Shown here piece after piece: positions 25,784-34,695 of a DNA stretch of 64,000 bases. The stretch comes from Sphaerimonospora sp050942215 (lineage in GTDB: Bacteria > Actinomycetota > Actinomycetes > Streptosporangiales > Streptosporangiaceae): NCBI RefSeq assembly GCF_050942215.1, contig NZ_CP192056.1, positions 3,720,001-3,784,000 on the forward strand, written 5' to 3'. The notes under the pieces are model-generated. The model saw only the letters and a list, made by a program, of their open reading frames with translations, made no database searches and had not been told where the DNA came from. The position numbers and the translations under genes are program-made. Every line of letters begins with the position of its first letter. The stretch's first letter is position 1.

Positions 25784-26625
25784 CACCGCACTCCTTCCGG
25801 TCGCATGGACGACACCTCGCGCAGCGTCTCCCGTACGGCCGCGCCCAGCGCCGTCAGGCCGGCTCCACGCCACATCGAGAAGTGGTCGCCGGGCACGGTG
25901 ACCGTGCGCACGTCCTGCGCCACGTCCGTCCATCGCAGCGGCCCGCGCGGCGAGCCGGCACTCTCGACGACCAGCACCGGCCCGGGGTAGCCGGGCTCGG
26001 GCACGTACCCGTGCAGTGCCTCGACGTTGCGCCGGAAGACCTCGAACCGGCGGCCCAGTGTCTCGGCGTCCAGATCCTCGGGGATCAGACCGGCGCTGCG
26101 CAGGAGACGCCAGGCGTCCTCGGCCGGCGCGCCCGCCGGCCACGCGCGCAACGCGTCGGCCACGGCCTGCACGGCCCGGCCCTCCCCCGCCTCCCTGACC
26201 AGGTTGACGGCGAACCCGGCCAGCATCGCCTCCCTCGGCGGCACCGGTTCCGCGTGGTGCATCAGCGCGTCGACCAGCACCACGAGCGCCACCGGACACC
26301 CCCTGGTCAGCAGCCGGTGGGCCATCTCCCAGGCGACCGAGCCGCCCATCGACCAGCCGAGCAGGCACACCTCCCGCCCCGCGCGATCGTCGTCGACCGC
26401 GCGGGCGTAGTCGTCCGCGAGCCGGCGCAGATCGGTGGGCGGCAGGCCGTCGCCGTCGTAGCCGGGCGCCTCGATGCCCACCACCGGCCGGTCGCCGAGC
26501 AGCCCGGCCAGCGGCAGGTAGGTGTAGGCGGAACCGGAGGCGGAGTGCACGCAGTACAGCGGCGGCGCTTTGCCGCCGCCGCCGAACGGCAGCAGCAGGT
26601 CAGCGGACACGGCCGGTCTCCGCAC
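25783..26625 (-). CDS. Discrete NRPS-type thioesterase
   Basis: A 280-residue thioesterase of the domain type usually found at the end of NRPS proteins: YCVHSASGSAYTYLPLAGLL at the start, the Ser elbow LLGWSMGGSVAWEMA (Ser92), and a late His in VPGDHFSMW. Being encoded as a separate protein right after a C-A-T module that lacks a TE, it is a good candidate for the releasing enzyme. GTG at 26625 overlaps the NRPS stop by 26 bases; a second in-frame GTG at 26610 is also possible. Confidence 0.85.
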   Translation of the reverse strand: MRRPAVSADLLLPFGGGGKAPPLYCVHSASGSAYTYLPLAGLLGDRPVVGIEAPGYDGDGLPPTDLRRLADDYARAVDDDRAGREVCLLGWSMGGSVAWEMAHRLLTRGCPVALVVLVDALMHHAEPVPPREAMLAGFAVNLVREAGEGRAVQAVADALRAWPAGAPAEDAWRLLRSAGLIPEDLDAETLGRRFEVFRRNVEALHGYVPEPGYPGPVLVVESAGSPRGPLRWTDVAQDVRTVTVPGDHFSMWRGAGLTALGAAVRETLREVSSMRPEGVR

Positions 26626-29600
26626 CGGCGTCCGCCCGCTTCGCGGACTTCGCCGCCACCAGCCGGTCCACCTCCGCCGCGACCGAACGCGCCGTGGCGT
26701 CGGCGAACATCGTCCGCAGCCGGATCTTCACCCCGAACTCCTTGCCGAGGCGGCTGACCACGCGCATCGCCTGCAGCGAGTTGCCGCCGACCGCGAAGAA
26801 GGCCGCCGTCGCGCTCACCCGCTCCACCTCGAGCACCTCGGCGTAGATGCGGGCGATCACCTCCTCCGTACGGCCCTGCGGGGCGACGTAGTCCTCCTCG
26901 GGGTCGGCGTCCTCCGGGTCCGGCAGGGCCTTGCGGTCCACCTTCCGCGCCGTGGTCAGCGGCAGGCTGTCCAGCGCCACCCACGCGGTCGGGATCATGT
27001 ACTCGGGCAGCCGCTCGGCCAGGTACGCACGCAGCTCGGCCGCGTCCGGGACCCGGTCGGCGGCCGGCGACGTATAGCCGACCAGGCGGTTCTCACCCCG
27101 CCGGTCCGGCCGCAGCGTCACCGCGCCGACGCCGACGTCGGGATGCGACATCAGCGCGGACTCGATCTCCTCCAGCTCGATCCGCAGTCCCCGCAGCTTC
27201 ACCTGGCCGTCGCCGCGGCCGAGGAACTCCAGCTGGTAGTCCCGGTTCCACCGGACGAGGTCGCCGCTGCGGTAGACCCGGCCGCCGGGACGGAACGGGT
27301 CCTCGACGAACGCCTCGGCCGTCAGATCCGGCCGGTTGAGGTACCCGCGTGCCAGGCCCTCCTCGCCGCCGATCAGCAGCTCTCCCGGGACACCGCGTGG
27401 CACGAGCCGCCCGGCCTTGTCGACCACGTACATGCGCCGGTCGGTGAACGGCGTGCCGATCGGCGGCGCGCTGCGGGCCGGCTCGTGCGGGCACTCGTAG
27501 GAAGTGCAGCCGACGGCGGCCTCGGTGGGCCCGTAGCAGTTGATCAGCCGGCGTCCCGGCAGGTTCCACTTGGCGACCATCTCGGCGGGCACCGCCTCGC
27601 CGCCCGCCATGATCTTCCGCAACCGCGGGTACGGCCCGCCCTCGACCAGCGCCAGCATCGCCGGCGACATGCAGATGTAGGTGACCTCCCGCGCCCGCAT
27701 GAGCGCCGCGAGCGCGTCGGGCGAGGCGCCGGTCTCCTTGTCGACCAGGACCAGGCTCGCCCCGGCGGTGAGACCGGCGAAGATCTCACCCTGGGACATG
27801 TCGAAGGCCAGCGCGGCCAGCTGGAGCATCCGGTCGTCCGGCCGGAGGTCGAACACCCGCCGGTAGGAGGCGATGAACGACTGCAGTGCCCGGTGCTCGA
27901 TGAGCACCCCCTTGGGCTTGCCGGTCGAGCCGGAGGTGTAGATCACGTAGGCCAGCGAGTCGCGGCCGGCCTCCTCGTCCCACGCCTCGCAGCCGACTCC
28001 CGCCTTGGCGATCGCCTCCCGCTCCCGGTCGACCTCGATGACCGACCAGCTCTCCGAGTCCGGTATGCCGTCCCGCACCCGGCTCTGCGTCAGCACCAGG
28101 GGCGCCGCGGTGTCCCTGAGTATGTACTCCAGCCTGCTCGCGGGATGCGAGGGGTCCAGGATCGCGTACGCCGCTCCGGTCTTCAGCACGCCGAGCAGCG
28201 TGACGAGCGCGTCGAGGTCGCGCTCCATGGCCACCGCGACGACCTGTCCGTGCCGCACCCCGCGGCCGCGCAGGAACGCGGCGAGCTCGAACGCCCGCTG
28301 CTCCAGCTCCCGGTAGGTCAGGCTGTCGTCCTCGTACATCGCGGCGACGTGGTCGGGCTGCTCCAGCGCGCGCCGGGCGATCGCCGCGTGCACCGGCTCG
28401 TCGGCGTGGGTGAGCATCTCGCCGGTACCCGCGGCGAGCAGCTCCTCGATCTCCGCGTCGTCGAGCAGCGCCAGCTCCGACACCCGCAGGGAGGGCTCGG
28501 CGCAGGCCGCCCTGAGCACCTGTGCCAGGTGGCGGGCCAGCGCCTCGATCCGCCAGTCGTCGAAAAGGTCGAGGGCGTACTCCGCGAGCAGCCGCAGCGT
28601 GCCGGCCGACTCGGCGAAGGTCAGCGCGAGATCGAAGCGCGCACCGAGCGACGGCATCTCGACGGGTTCTGTGGTCAGTCCCGGCAGGTCCAGCCCGGTG
28701 CCGCCGGTCTGCTCTGTCAGGAACTGGACGGAGACGCCGAACAGGGGGTTGCGGCCGGGGTCGCGATGCGGCCGGAGGCGGTCGACGACGCGTTCGAAGG
28801 GCACGTCCTGGTTGTCGTAGGCGTCCAGCAGGGTGTCGGAGACCCGGGCCAGCAGCTCCTGGAAGGTGGGGTCGTCCTGGAGGCCGGTGCGGAGCACCAC
28901 CATGTTGGTGAAGTACCCGACGACCTGTTCGAGTTCCGGGTCGGTCCGGCCGAGCGTCGCGGTGCCGAACGAGACGTCCTCCTCGCCGGTGTACCGCCCC
29001 AGGACGACGGCCAGCGCGGCGGCCAGGACCATGAACAGCGACACGCCCTCGGCCGCGGCGAGCGCGCGCGCCGCCGCGAGCAGCTCCGGCGGCAGGTCGG
29101 CGCTCGACGTGCCGGCGGCGAAGCTGGGCTCGGCGGGGCGAGGCCGGTCGGCCGGCAGCTCCAGCGGAACGACGCCGTCCAGCCGCTGCCGCCAGTATTC
29201 GAGCTGCTCCTCCAGCTCGCCGCCGTCGAGGGCGGCGCGCTGCTCGGCGGCGAAGTCGGCGAAGCGCACCGGCGCCGGCTCGTCCGCCGCCGTGCCGCCC
29301 GGCTCGCTCTCCGGCGCGTCGGCGCGGAGCGCTGCGGCGTAGGTGTCCTGGAGCTGCCGCAGCATCAGGCTGGTCGACCACCCGTCGGTGACGATGTGGT
29401 GGAAGACGAGCGACAGCACGTGCTCCTGCGCCGAGAGGCGGAACAGCTTGAACCGGTACAACGGCCCGCCCACCAGGTCGAAGGACCCGGAGACGTGCTC
29501 GCGCAGCTCCTCCGAGAGCCGGGCCTCGCGTGCCTCGGGGCTCTCCTCGTCCAGCAGGCCGACCGGCAGGTCCACGGCCGACGGCGGGGCGAACACCATT

Positions 29601-29833
29601 CCGGGCGTCCCGTCGAGCGTGCGCACGGTCCCGCGCAGCGACTCGTGCCGGCGTACCAGCTCGGTGAGGGCGACGCCCAGCGCCCGGGAGTCCAGCGGGC
29701 CGTTAATCCGGTGGGCGACCGCGACGTTGTACGTCGCGAGCCCGGGCGCCATCTGCTCCAGAAACCAGAGCTGCTCCTGTCCGACCGACAGGGGAACCTG
29801 CCCCGACGCCTTCGAAACCTGATCAACGACCAC
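26600..29833 (-). CDS. NRPS module C-A-T
   Basis: A 1077-residue single module. The condensation domain (residues about 10-440) has an intact HHIVTDG at 145-151. The adenylation domain (about 460-960) shows YTSGSTGKPKG, NCYGPTE and YRSGD. The carrier domain has its Ser near 1019 (AVGGNSLQ). The code read by eye is D-M-Q-C-M-G-C-V-G-K; it matches no code I know, so the substrate is open. There is no epimerase, methyltransferase or TE in the protein; a discrete TE and an exporter follow in the same operon. GTG at 29833 is preceded by GGAGCT. It is divergent from the LeuRS-like gene. Confidence 0.93.
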   Translation of the reverse strand: MVVDQVSKASGQVPLSVGQEQLWFLEQMAPGLATYNVAVAHRINGPLDSRALGVALTELVRRHESLRGTVRTLDGTPGMVFAPPSAVDLPVGLLDEESPEAREARLSEELREHVSGSFDLVGGPLYRFKLFRLSAQEHVLSLVFHHIVTDGWSTSLMLRQLQDTYAAALRADAPESEPGGTAADEPAPVRFADFAAEQRAALDGGELEEQLEYWRQRLDGVVPLELPADRPRPAEPSFAAGTSSADLPPELLAAARALAAAEGVSLFMVLAAALAVVLGRYTGEEDVSFGTATLGRTDPELEQVVGYFTNMVVLRTGLQDDPTFQELLARVSDTLLDAYDNQDVPFERVVDRLRPHRDPGRNPLFGVSVQFLTEQTGGTGLDLPGLTTEPVEMPSLGARFDLALTFAESAGTLRLLAEYALDLFDDWRIEALARHLAQVLRAACAEPSLRVSELALLDDAEIEELLAAGTGEMLTHADEPVHAAIARRALEQPDHVAAMYEDDSLTYRELEQRAFELAAFLRGRGVRHGQVVAVAMERDLDALVTLLGVLKTGAAYAILDPSHPASRLEYILRDTAAPLVLTQSRVRDGIPDSESWSVIEVDREREAIAKAGVGCEAWDEEAGRDSLAYVIYTSGSTGKPKGVLIEHRALQSFIASYRRVFDLRPDDRMLQLAALAFDMSQGEIFAGLTAGASLVLVDKETGASPDALAALMRAREVTYICMSPAMLALVEGGPYPRLRKIMAGGEAVPAEMVAKWNLPGRRLINCYGPTEAAVGCTSYECPHEPARSAPPIGTPFTDRRMYVVDKAGRLVPRGVPGELLIGGEEGLARGYLNRPDLTAEAFVEDPFRPGGRVYRSGDLVRWNRDYQLEFLGRGDGQVKLRGLRIELEEIESALMSHPDVGVGAVTLRPDRRGENRLVGYTSPAADRVPDAAELRAYLAERLPEYMIPTAWVALDSLPLTTARKVDRKALPDPEDADPEEDYVAPQGRTEEVIARIYAEVLEVERVSATAAFFAVGGNSLQAMRVVSRLGKEFGVKIRLRTMFADATARSVAAEVDRLVAAKSAKRADAGAETGRVR

Positions 29834-30040
29834 TGTGCGAGCTCCAAACCGGTACGACCTCGGGCACTCCTGTCGGCCCTGCCCGCTCTACCGTGCCGAC
29901 TCCCGGCGGCCACGTCTTGTACGTTCTTGACGCGCACCGCGCCGGATCCCCGCGCCTGCCCCGACGTTTCACCGGCAGTCATGTCGTAAGACGCTCTAAC
30001 ATGCCTGCGTAAACTCGAAGGCACCCGTGTGGAGACGAAC
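29834..30040. promoter_or_regulatory. Divergent promoter region, NRPS / LeuRS-like gene
   Basis: A 207-bp gap between divergent genes that must carry both promoters. A TTGACG element occurs on the plus strand near 29933, but no matching -10 box is convincing. GGAG at 30031-30034 sets the LeuRS-like start at 30041. Confidence 0.45.
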
Positions 30041-31552
30041 ATGACGAGTAAGGTCCTGGTGATCGGCACGCCGGTCGACGACCTGCACGAGCGGCGGCTG
30101 AGGGCCGTCGCGGCCGCCGGCGAGAGGCTCGGTGCGCTCACCGGCTCCCCGGCGCCGAAACCCTCCGCCCCCGTCGTCGAGCTGCTGCGGGCGCTGGCGT
30201 CCGCCGGTCGGATCGCGGTGAGCGCCGCCGACGACGACACCGGGCCGTGGACGCTCTCCTACGTGCCTTCGCCGGCCGCGCTGGCGGGCGTGGTCTCGGG
30301 TTCCGCGCCCTCCTGGGGAGCCCGGGTGGACGCCAAGCAGCGGAAGACGCCGCGCCGGACCCGGGGCGCCGAGTTCCGGCTGCCCTTCGCCGATCCCGCG
30401 ACCGGCGCGGCGAGCGGCGGCTTCCTCAGCACCTTCACCACCGACTGGTCGCCGTTCACCGCGGCCTGCGCCGTCGTGGTCCACCCGGACCACGAGGCGC
30501 TGGCGGGGACCCGGGTGCGGCCGCGCCCCTACTTCAGCGGCCGGTTCGTCCGCCACCCGCTGCACGGCGACCTGCTGCCCGTCTGGGTGGCGGACTGGGC
30601 CAAGCCCGAGTTCGGCACCGGTGCGGTCATCGTCAACCCGGCGCACTCGGTCGCCGACCTCGAGTTCGCGCACGCCATCGGGCTGCCGATCCGTTTCGGC
30701 CTCGGCGAGCACGAGCCCGGCGCCGACCCGGAGAGCTGGCTGACGCCACCGGTCATCAAGACCGGCGTGGCCGTACGGGCCGGCCGGCACGACGGCCTGA
30801 CCCCGGAGGAGACCATGCAGGCCTACCTCGCCGACCTGGTGGCCGCCGGGCACGGGGAGGCGGCCGAGTCCGTCTCGCTCGGCCGGGCGCCGCTCGCCGT
30901 GCTGCACCCCGACCCGGCCGGCGAGGTGCGCTGGGCGCCCGCGCTGCGGGCCAGGAGCCTCACCGAGGCCGCGGACGGAATCGCCGCCGTGCCCGTGTCG
31001 ATCGAGCCGACGCCGCTGCTCACCGCGGTGGCCGAGTACGCGGCGGGCGCGGCGACGCTGGTCTCCTCATCGGAGGCGATCGCGGCCGATCTGCTGTGGC
31101 TGCGCCTGCTGACGCTCGACGTCGAGGTCGAGAACCCGCCGGTCGCGGTGCTGCCGGTGGCCCGGGTCGGCTCGGCGCAGGGCGTGGAGCCCGAGTGGCT
31201 GGACGCCTCCCTGCTGGTGGCGGGGCGGATGGAGGAGACCGTGTCGGTCAAGGCCCAGCTGGGCGAGCAGATCGGGCGAATCGCCGGTGATCACGTGACG
31301 GCCGCCGCGGCCTCCGGAGAACCGGAGTCCACGGCGTCCAAGGCCGCCGTGAAGATCTGTGCGGCGCTCTCCGCCGCCGACTTCCCCGGCGCCTTCGGCT
31401 TGGCCGCCACCACCGCCAAGACGGTCCGGCGCGGGGGCGCGATCGGCGAATCGGAGCGCAACGCGTTCCTCGCCGCCCTGCACGTGCTCTTCGGGCTCCC
31501 GCTGCCCGAGAACTTCTCCGCCGCGGCACTGAACGGCTCGCTCGGCAAGTGA
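30041..31552 (+). CDS. Truncated leucyl-tRNA-synthetase-like protein keeping the editing domain
   Basis: A 503-residue protein, roughly half of a LeuRS. Residues about 120-240 align by eye with the CP1 editing domain of class Ia synthetases: FLSTFTTDWSPFTAACAVVV parallels VFTTRPDT..., and LLPVWVADWAKPEFGTGAVI followed by NPAHSVADLEFAHAIGLPI parallels the GTGAVM...HDQRDYEFA block. The Asp that binds the amino group (the last D of HxxxD) is kept; the T-rich loop is changed. A following DGLTPEETMQAYLADL matches the LeuRS segment after the editing domain. I find no HIGH or KMSKS motif, so it should not charge tRNA. The role may be hydrolytic proofreading, self-resistance or a new acyl-transfer function. 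ATG 30041 follows GGAG. Confidence 0.72.
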   Translation: MTSKVLVIGTPVDDLHERRLRAVAAAGERLGALTGSPAPKPSAPVVELLRALASAGRIAVSAADDDTGPWTLSYVPSPAALAGVVSGSAPSWGARVDAKQRKTPRRTRGAEFRLPFADPATGAASGGFLSTFTTDWSPFTAACAVVVHPDHEALAGTRVRPRPYFSGRFVRHPLHGDLLPVWVADWAKPEFGTGAVIVNPAHSVADLEFAHAIGLPIRFGLGEHEPGADPESWLTPPVIKTGVAVRAGRHDGLTPEETMQAYLADLVAAGHGEAAESVSLGRAPLAVLHPDPAGEVRWAPALRARSLTEAADGIAAVPVSIEPTPLLTAVAEYAAGAATLVSSSEAIAADLLWLRLLTLDVEVENPPVAVLPVARVGSAQGVEPEWLDASLLVAGRMEETVSVKAQLGEQIGRIAGDHVTAAAASGEPESTASKAAVKICAALSAADFPGAFGLAATTAKTVRRGGAIGESERNAFLAALHVLFGLPLPENFSAAALNGSLGK

Positions 31553-31597
31553 GCGCCCGGCGCGGCGGCGGAATCGCTCGCCCCGCCCACGACGGCC

Positions 31598-31622
31598 GTG
31601 CCGGGGTCCCGGGCCCCGGCAC
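31598..31622. terminator. Hairpin between convergent genes
   Basis: A perfect 9-bp inverted repeat (GTGCCGGGG and CCCCGGCAC, 7-base loop) sits in the 106-bp gap between the convergent LeuRS-like and acyl-CoA dehydrogenase genes. It is probably a bidirectional terminator. Confidence 0.65.
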
Positions 31623-31658
31623 AATGTCGCCGCGCGGACCGGCGCGGCGTCGAGGCGG

Positions 31659-32663
31659 TCAGGTGGCGGATGCCGCCTCCAGCCACAGGCCGGCCGGCGT
31701 GCCCAGGCGGACGGATTCCACGGCTATCGCCCGGTAGGCGGTCGCGGTCGTCGAATGCGCCAGCATTCCCCGTACGCCGTGCAGCTGGAGCGCGGTACGA
31801 CTGGCCAGGCGCGCGTGTTCGGCCGCGACGGCCAGGACAGCCGCCGTGGAGCACCGTTCGCCGCGGTCGATCTTCCATGCCGCTTCGTGCAGGACCAGTC
31901 GCCAGCCGACCGCCTCGCCCATCAGCGTGGCGAGCCGATGCGCGACCGTCTGGTGCCGTACGAGCGGCTTGCCGGACTGCACGCGCGTGTTGACATGTGC
32001 CCGAGCCACGTCCGAGATCCGGCCGGCCATGCCGAGCAGCAGCGCCGCCTGGCGGATCCTCGCCGCCGCGAGGGCACGCTCCCAGTGTTCCGTGCTCACC
32101 GTCAGGGGCCGGGCCGCGGCTCCGCCGAACCGCAACCGCGAGGCGGGCGTGCCGAAGTGATCGATGGACTCGACGGAGCAGGTGCCGCTCTCCGGCACCA
32201 CCAGGTGCCACCCGGCGGTGCCGTCGTCGCGTACGGCCCGTGCCACGCACAGCCCTATGTCGCCGCGAGGCAGCGGCTCAGACTCGCCCCACAGCCTCCC
32301 GTCCGACGCCACCCGCGCCGTCGCGGGGCCGGGCGCGCCGGCCACCACCGCGTGCCGTGTTCCCTTGTGCAGGTCGGCGACGACCTCCGCGAGGTCTTCC
32401 GTGGGCATGTCGTCGCCGTCGAGCAGGTCGAGTGCGAAGGCGGTCGCGCGGTAACAGCCGAGCGGTTCCAGTCCGTACCCCAGGCGTTCGTTCACCACGA
32501 TGTCGGCGGTGAGCCCCAGCGCGAGGCCGCCGAAGCGTTCCGGTGCGCTGAGTGTGGGCACGCCGATGGTCGCCAGCTGGGCGTACGGCTCGCCGGTGCG
32601 GGTCAGCACCGCGTCCACCGCGTCCCGCAGACGCTCCTGAAGCGGATCGAGTCGCAGGTCCAT
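31659..32663 (-). CDS. Short acyl-CoA dehydrogenase-like subunit
   Basis: A 334-residue acyl-CoA dehydrogenase homologue, shorter than the usual 380. It has N-terminal helices (LDPLQERLRDAVDAVLTRTG), a degenerate middle domain and the C-terminal four-helix part (HQTVAHRLATLMGEAVGWRL and LQLHGVRGML). The standard TEPGxGSD loop and the GGTxE base are not recognisable. It starts 5 bases after the full-length dehydrogenase at 32669. Such full-plus-degenerate pairs form alpha2-beta2 enzymes in steroid side-chain oxidation, so it is probably the non-catalytic partner. The function is inferred from that analogy. Confidence 0.78.
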   Translation of the reverse strand: MDLRLDPLQERLRDAVDAVLTRTGEPYAQLATIGVPTLSAPERFGGLALGLTADIVVNERLGYGLEPLGCYRATAFALDLLDGDDMPTEDLAEVVADLHKGTRHAVVAGAPGPATARVASDGRLWGESEPLPRGDIGLCVARAVRDDGTAGWHLVVPESGTCSVESIDHFGTPASRLRFGGAAARPLTVSTEHWERALAAARIRQAALLLGMAGRISDVARAHVNTRVQSGKPLVRHQTVAHRLATLMGEAVGWRLVLHEAAWKIDRGERCSTAAVLAVAAEHARLASRTALQLHGVRGMLAHSTTATAYRAIAVESVRLGTPAGLWLEAASAT

Positions 32664-32668
32664 GGCGG

Positions 32669-33826
32669 TCAGTCCCCCGTACGGCCGTTGTCGAATACGT
32701 GCGCGCTGCTCGCTATGTCGAGCATCACCTCGGAGGCGCCGCCGGAGATCGTCATTCCGGGCGCCTCCCGGAACGCCGCCTCGAGCACGCGATCGCCCAC
32801 GCCGGGTCCCGGCTCCAGCAGTTCGAGCCCGAGCGTGTCGGAGGCCCACCACGCGATCCGCTGGGCGGTCTCGCTGCAGTGCCATTTCGCGAACGACGAC
32901 TCGGCGATGTCGGCGTTGCCCTCCTGCAGGTTCTGCATGACCTGGCAGCTCAGCAGCCTGCTGGCCGCGATCCTCGTCCGGTGACGCGCCAGGTCGGCGC
33001 CGACGAGGCCGCTCGGCGGGCCGTCGCGGGTGAGGCGCTCGGCGGCAATGTCCAGCCAGTGCCTCCCCCGCGCGTAGTAGTCCAGCCCGGTGCGTTCGGC
33101 GGCGAACATCTGCGTGATCAGCGACCACCCCGCGCCGACCCTGCCGAACAGCGCGTCCTCGTCCACGTGCACGTCGGTGAACCAGATGTCGTGGAACTGC
33201 TCGTCGGCCAGGCTGGGGAGGGGGCGGATGACCACACCGGGTGCGTCCAGCGGCACCAGGAACAGGCTGATCCCCTCGTACCGGCTGCCCTGCGGATCGG
33301 TGCGCACCGCGCAGAGCGCCAGGTCGGCGTAGGCGCTCTTGAGGTTGTAGGTCTTGCGTCCGTTGATGACCCATCCGGCGCCGTCGCGCACCGCCGTCGT
33401 GGTGATGCCCGCCAGGTCGGACCCGTGCTCCGGCTCCGTGAACAGGATGCACGCCGTGACGTCCGTGGCGGCCATCGCCGGCAGCAGGGTCCTGCGCTGC
33501 CGCTCGCTGCCCGCCGCCAGGATCAGCGAGCCGACGTTCTGCACCGAGATGCAGTACAGATTCTGCGGTATGCCGTAGGCGACGAGTTTCTCCAGCAGCG
33601 CCACGGTCGCGGTGAAATCGGCGGCCCTGCCGCCGTACTCGACCGGCCACGAGGGCGCGAGGATGCCCGCGCCGCCGAGGTGCCGGTACAGCTCGCGGAC
33701 GTCGCCGTCCATCCCGTCCTGCCGTTCGAGGACGTCACGCAGCAGCCGCGCGGTCCGTGGCGCCCTCAGGACCTCGTCGACCTCGGCCGCGAACTCGACG
33801 GTCTCCGGTGGGACATCGAAATCCAT
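32669..33826 (-). CDS. Acyl-CoA dehydrogenase (catalytic subunit)
   Basis: A 385-residue acyl-CoA dehydrogenase with ILFTEPEHGSDLAGI, INGRKTYNLKSAYADL and a C-terminal SGGASEVMLDIASS whose Glu aligns with a catalytic-base position. ATG 33826 has GAGGAG upstream. It is preceded by a thioesterase and a P450 and followed by a second dehydrogenase-like gene, all minus strand. In a biosynthetic cluster this enzyme may desaturate a carrier- or CoA-bound acid to an enoyl product. The substrate is unknown. Confidence 0.87.
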   Translation of the reverse strand: MDFDVPPETVEFAAEVDEVLRAPRTARLLRDVLERQDGMDGDVRELYRHLGGAGILAPSWPVEYGGRAADFTATVALLEKLVAYGIPQNLYCISVQNVGSLILAAGSERQRRTLLPAMAATDVTACILFTEPEHGSDLAGITTTAVRDGAGWVINGRKTYNLKSAYADLALCAVRTDPQGSRYEGISLFLVPLDAPGVVIRPLPSLADEQFHDIWFTDVHVDEDALFGRVGAGWSLITQMFAAERTGLDYYARGRHWLDIAAERLTRDGPPSGLVGADLARHRTRIAASRLLSCQVMQNLQEGNADIAESSFAKWHCSETAQRIAWWASDTLGLELLEPGPGVGDRVLEAAFREAPGMTISGGASEVMLDIASSAHVFDNGRTGD

Positions 33827-33894
33827 TGTCGGGAGCTCCTCGTCGGTAGTCTGCCTGGTTCAGCGGATCGCCGTGCCCGGCGCCCCGGACGGTC

Positions 33895-34695
33895 TCAGGA
33901 ATGCTCCACGGCATCGGCGGAGCGGGGCGTCCCCCGGGCCTCCCGATTCGCCGCGTGGACGGCCCGCACGATCTCGGCCCGGTTCTCGGTGAGGAAGAAG
34001 TGCCCGCCCGGCAACACGGTGAGCTCGAATCTCCCCGAGGTGTGGTCCGCCCAGGGCCGCATCGCCTCCGGTGACACCTCGGGGTCGCCGTCCCCGCACC
34101 ACGCGGAGATCGGGCACGACAGCGGCGGTCCCGGGCGGTACCGGTAGCGCTCGATCATCGCGAAGTCCGCCCGGATCATGGGCATGAGCACGTCCAGCAG
34201 GTCGTCGTGATCGAAGATCGCCTCGTCGGCGGCGCCGTACTCGCGCAACATCTGGACGAACTCGGGGCGGGGCAGGTCGCTGACGGGGGCCGGCGGTCGG
34301 ACGATCGTCGGCGTGGGGCGACCGGTCACGAACAGGTGCCGGGCCGGACGGCCGAGGACGCTGAGCCGCCGGGCGACCTCGTAGGCGAGGATGGCGCCCA
34401 TGCTGTGCCCGAACAGCAGGATCTCGGTCGGCTCGCGCGCGATCACGCCGGCGATCTCGTCGGCGAGCGGATGCATGTCGGTCGCCGGCGGCTCGCTCAT
34501 CCTGGCGCCGCGGCCGGGCAGCTGCACCGGCACCAGTTCGATCGGTCCGGTGAAGTATCGCTTCCAGTCGGTGTAGTAGTTCGAGGAGCCACCCGCGAAG
34601 GGAAAGCAGTACAGACTGTGGCTCGCGGCGGCGGAGCGGAGCCGGTGGTCGAACCACGACCTCGTGTCGCCGCGGCGGATCGGGTGGCCGCTCAC
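33895..34695 (-). CDS. Type II thioesterase
   Basis: A 266-residue TEII with the N-terminal YCFPFAGGSSNYYTDW, the Ser elbow LFGHSMGAILAYEVA, the Asp in CGDGDPEVSP and His in LPGGHFFLTEN. This is the classical discrete editing thioesterase that removes aberrant acyl groups from carrier proteins. GTG at 34695 overlaps the P450 stop by 4 bases (GTGA), so translation is coupled. It may serve the carrier-bound substrate of the P450 and dehydrogenases in this operon. Confidence 0.88.
   Translation of the reverse strand: MSGHPIRRGDTRSWFDHRLRSAAASHSLYCFPFAGGSSNYYTDWKRYFTGPIELVPVQLPGRGARMSEPPATDMHPLADEIAGVIAREPTEILLFGHSMGAILAYEVARRLSVLGRPARHLFVTGRPTPTIVRPPAPVSDLPRPEFVQMLREYGAADEAIFDHDDLLDVLMPMIRADFAMIERYRYRPGPPLSCPISAWCGDGDPEVSPEAMRPWADHTSGRFELTVLPGGHFFLTENRAEIVRAVHAANREARGTPRSADAVEHS

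Noticed and set aside
26570..29989. 1139-residue plus-strand open frame opposite the first NRPS
   Set aside because: Shadow of the NRPS in the antisense frame; no recognisable domain.
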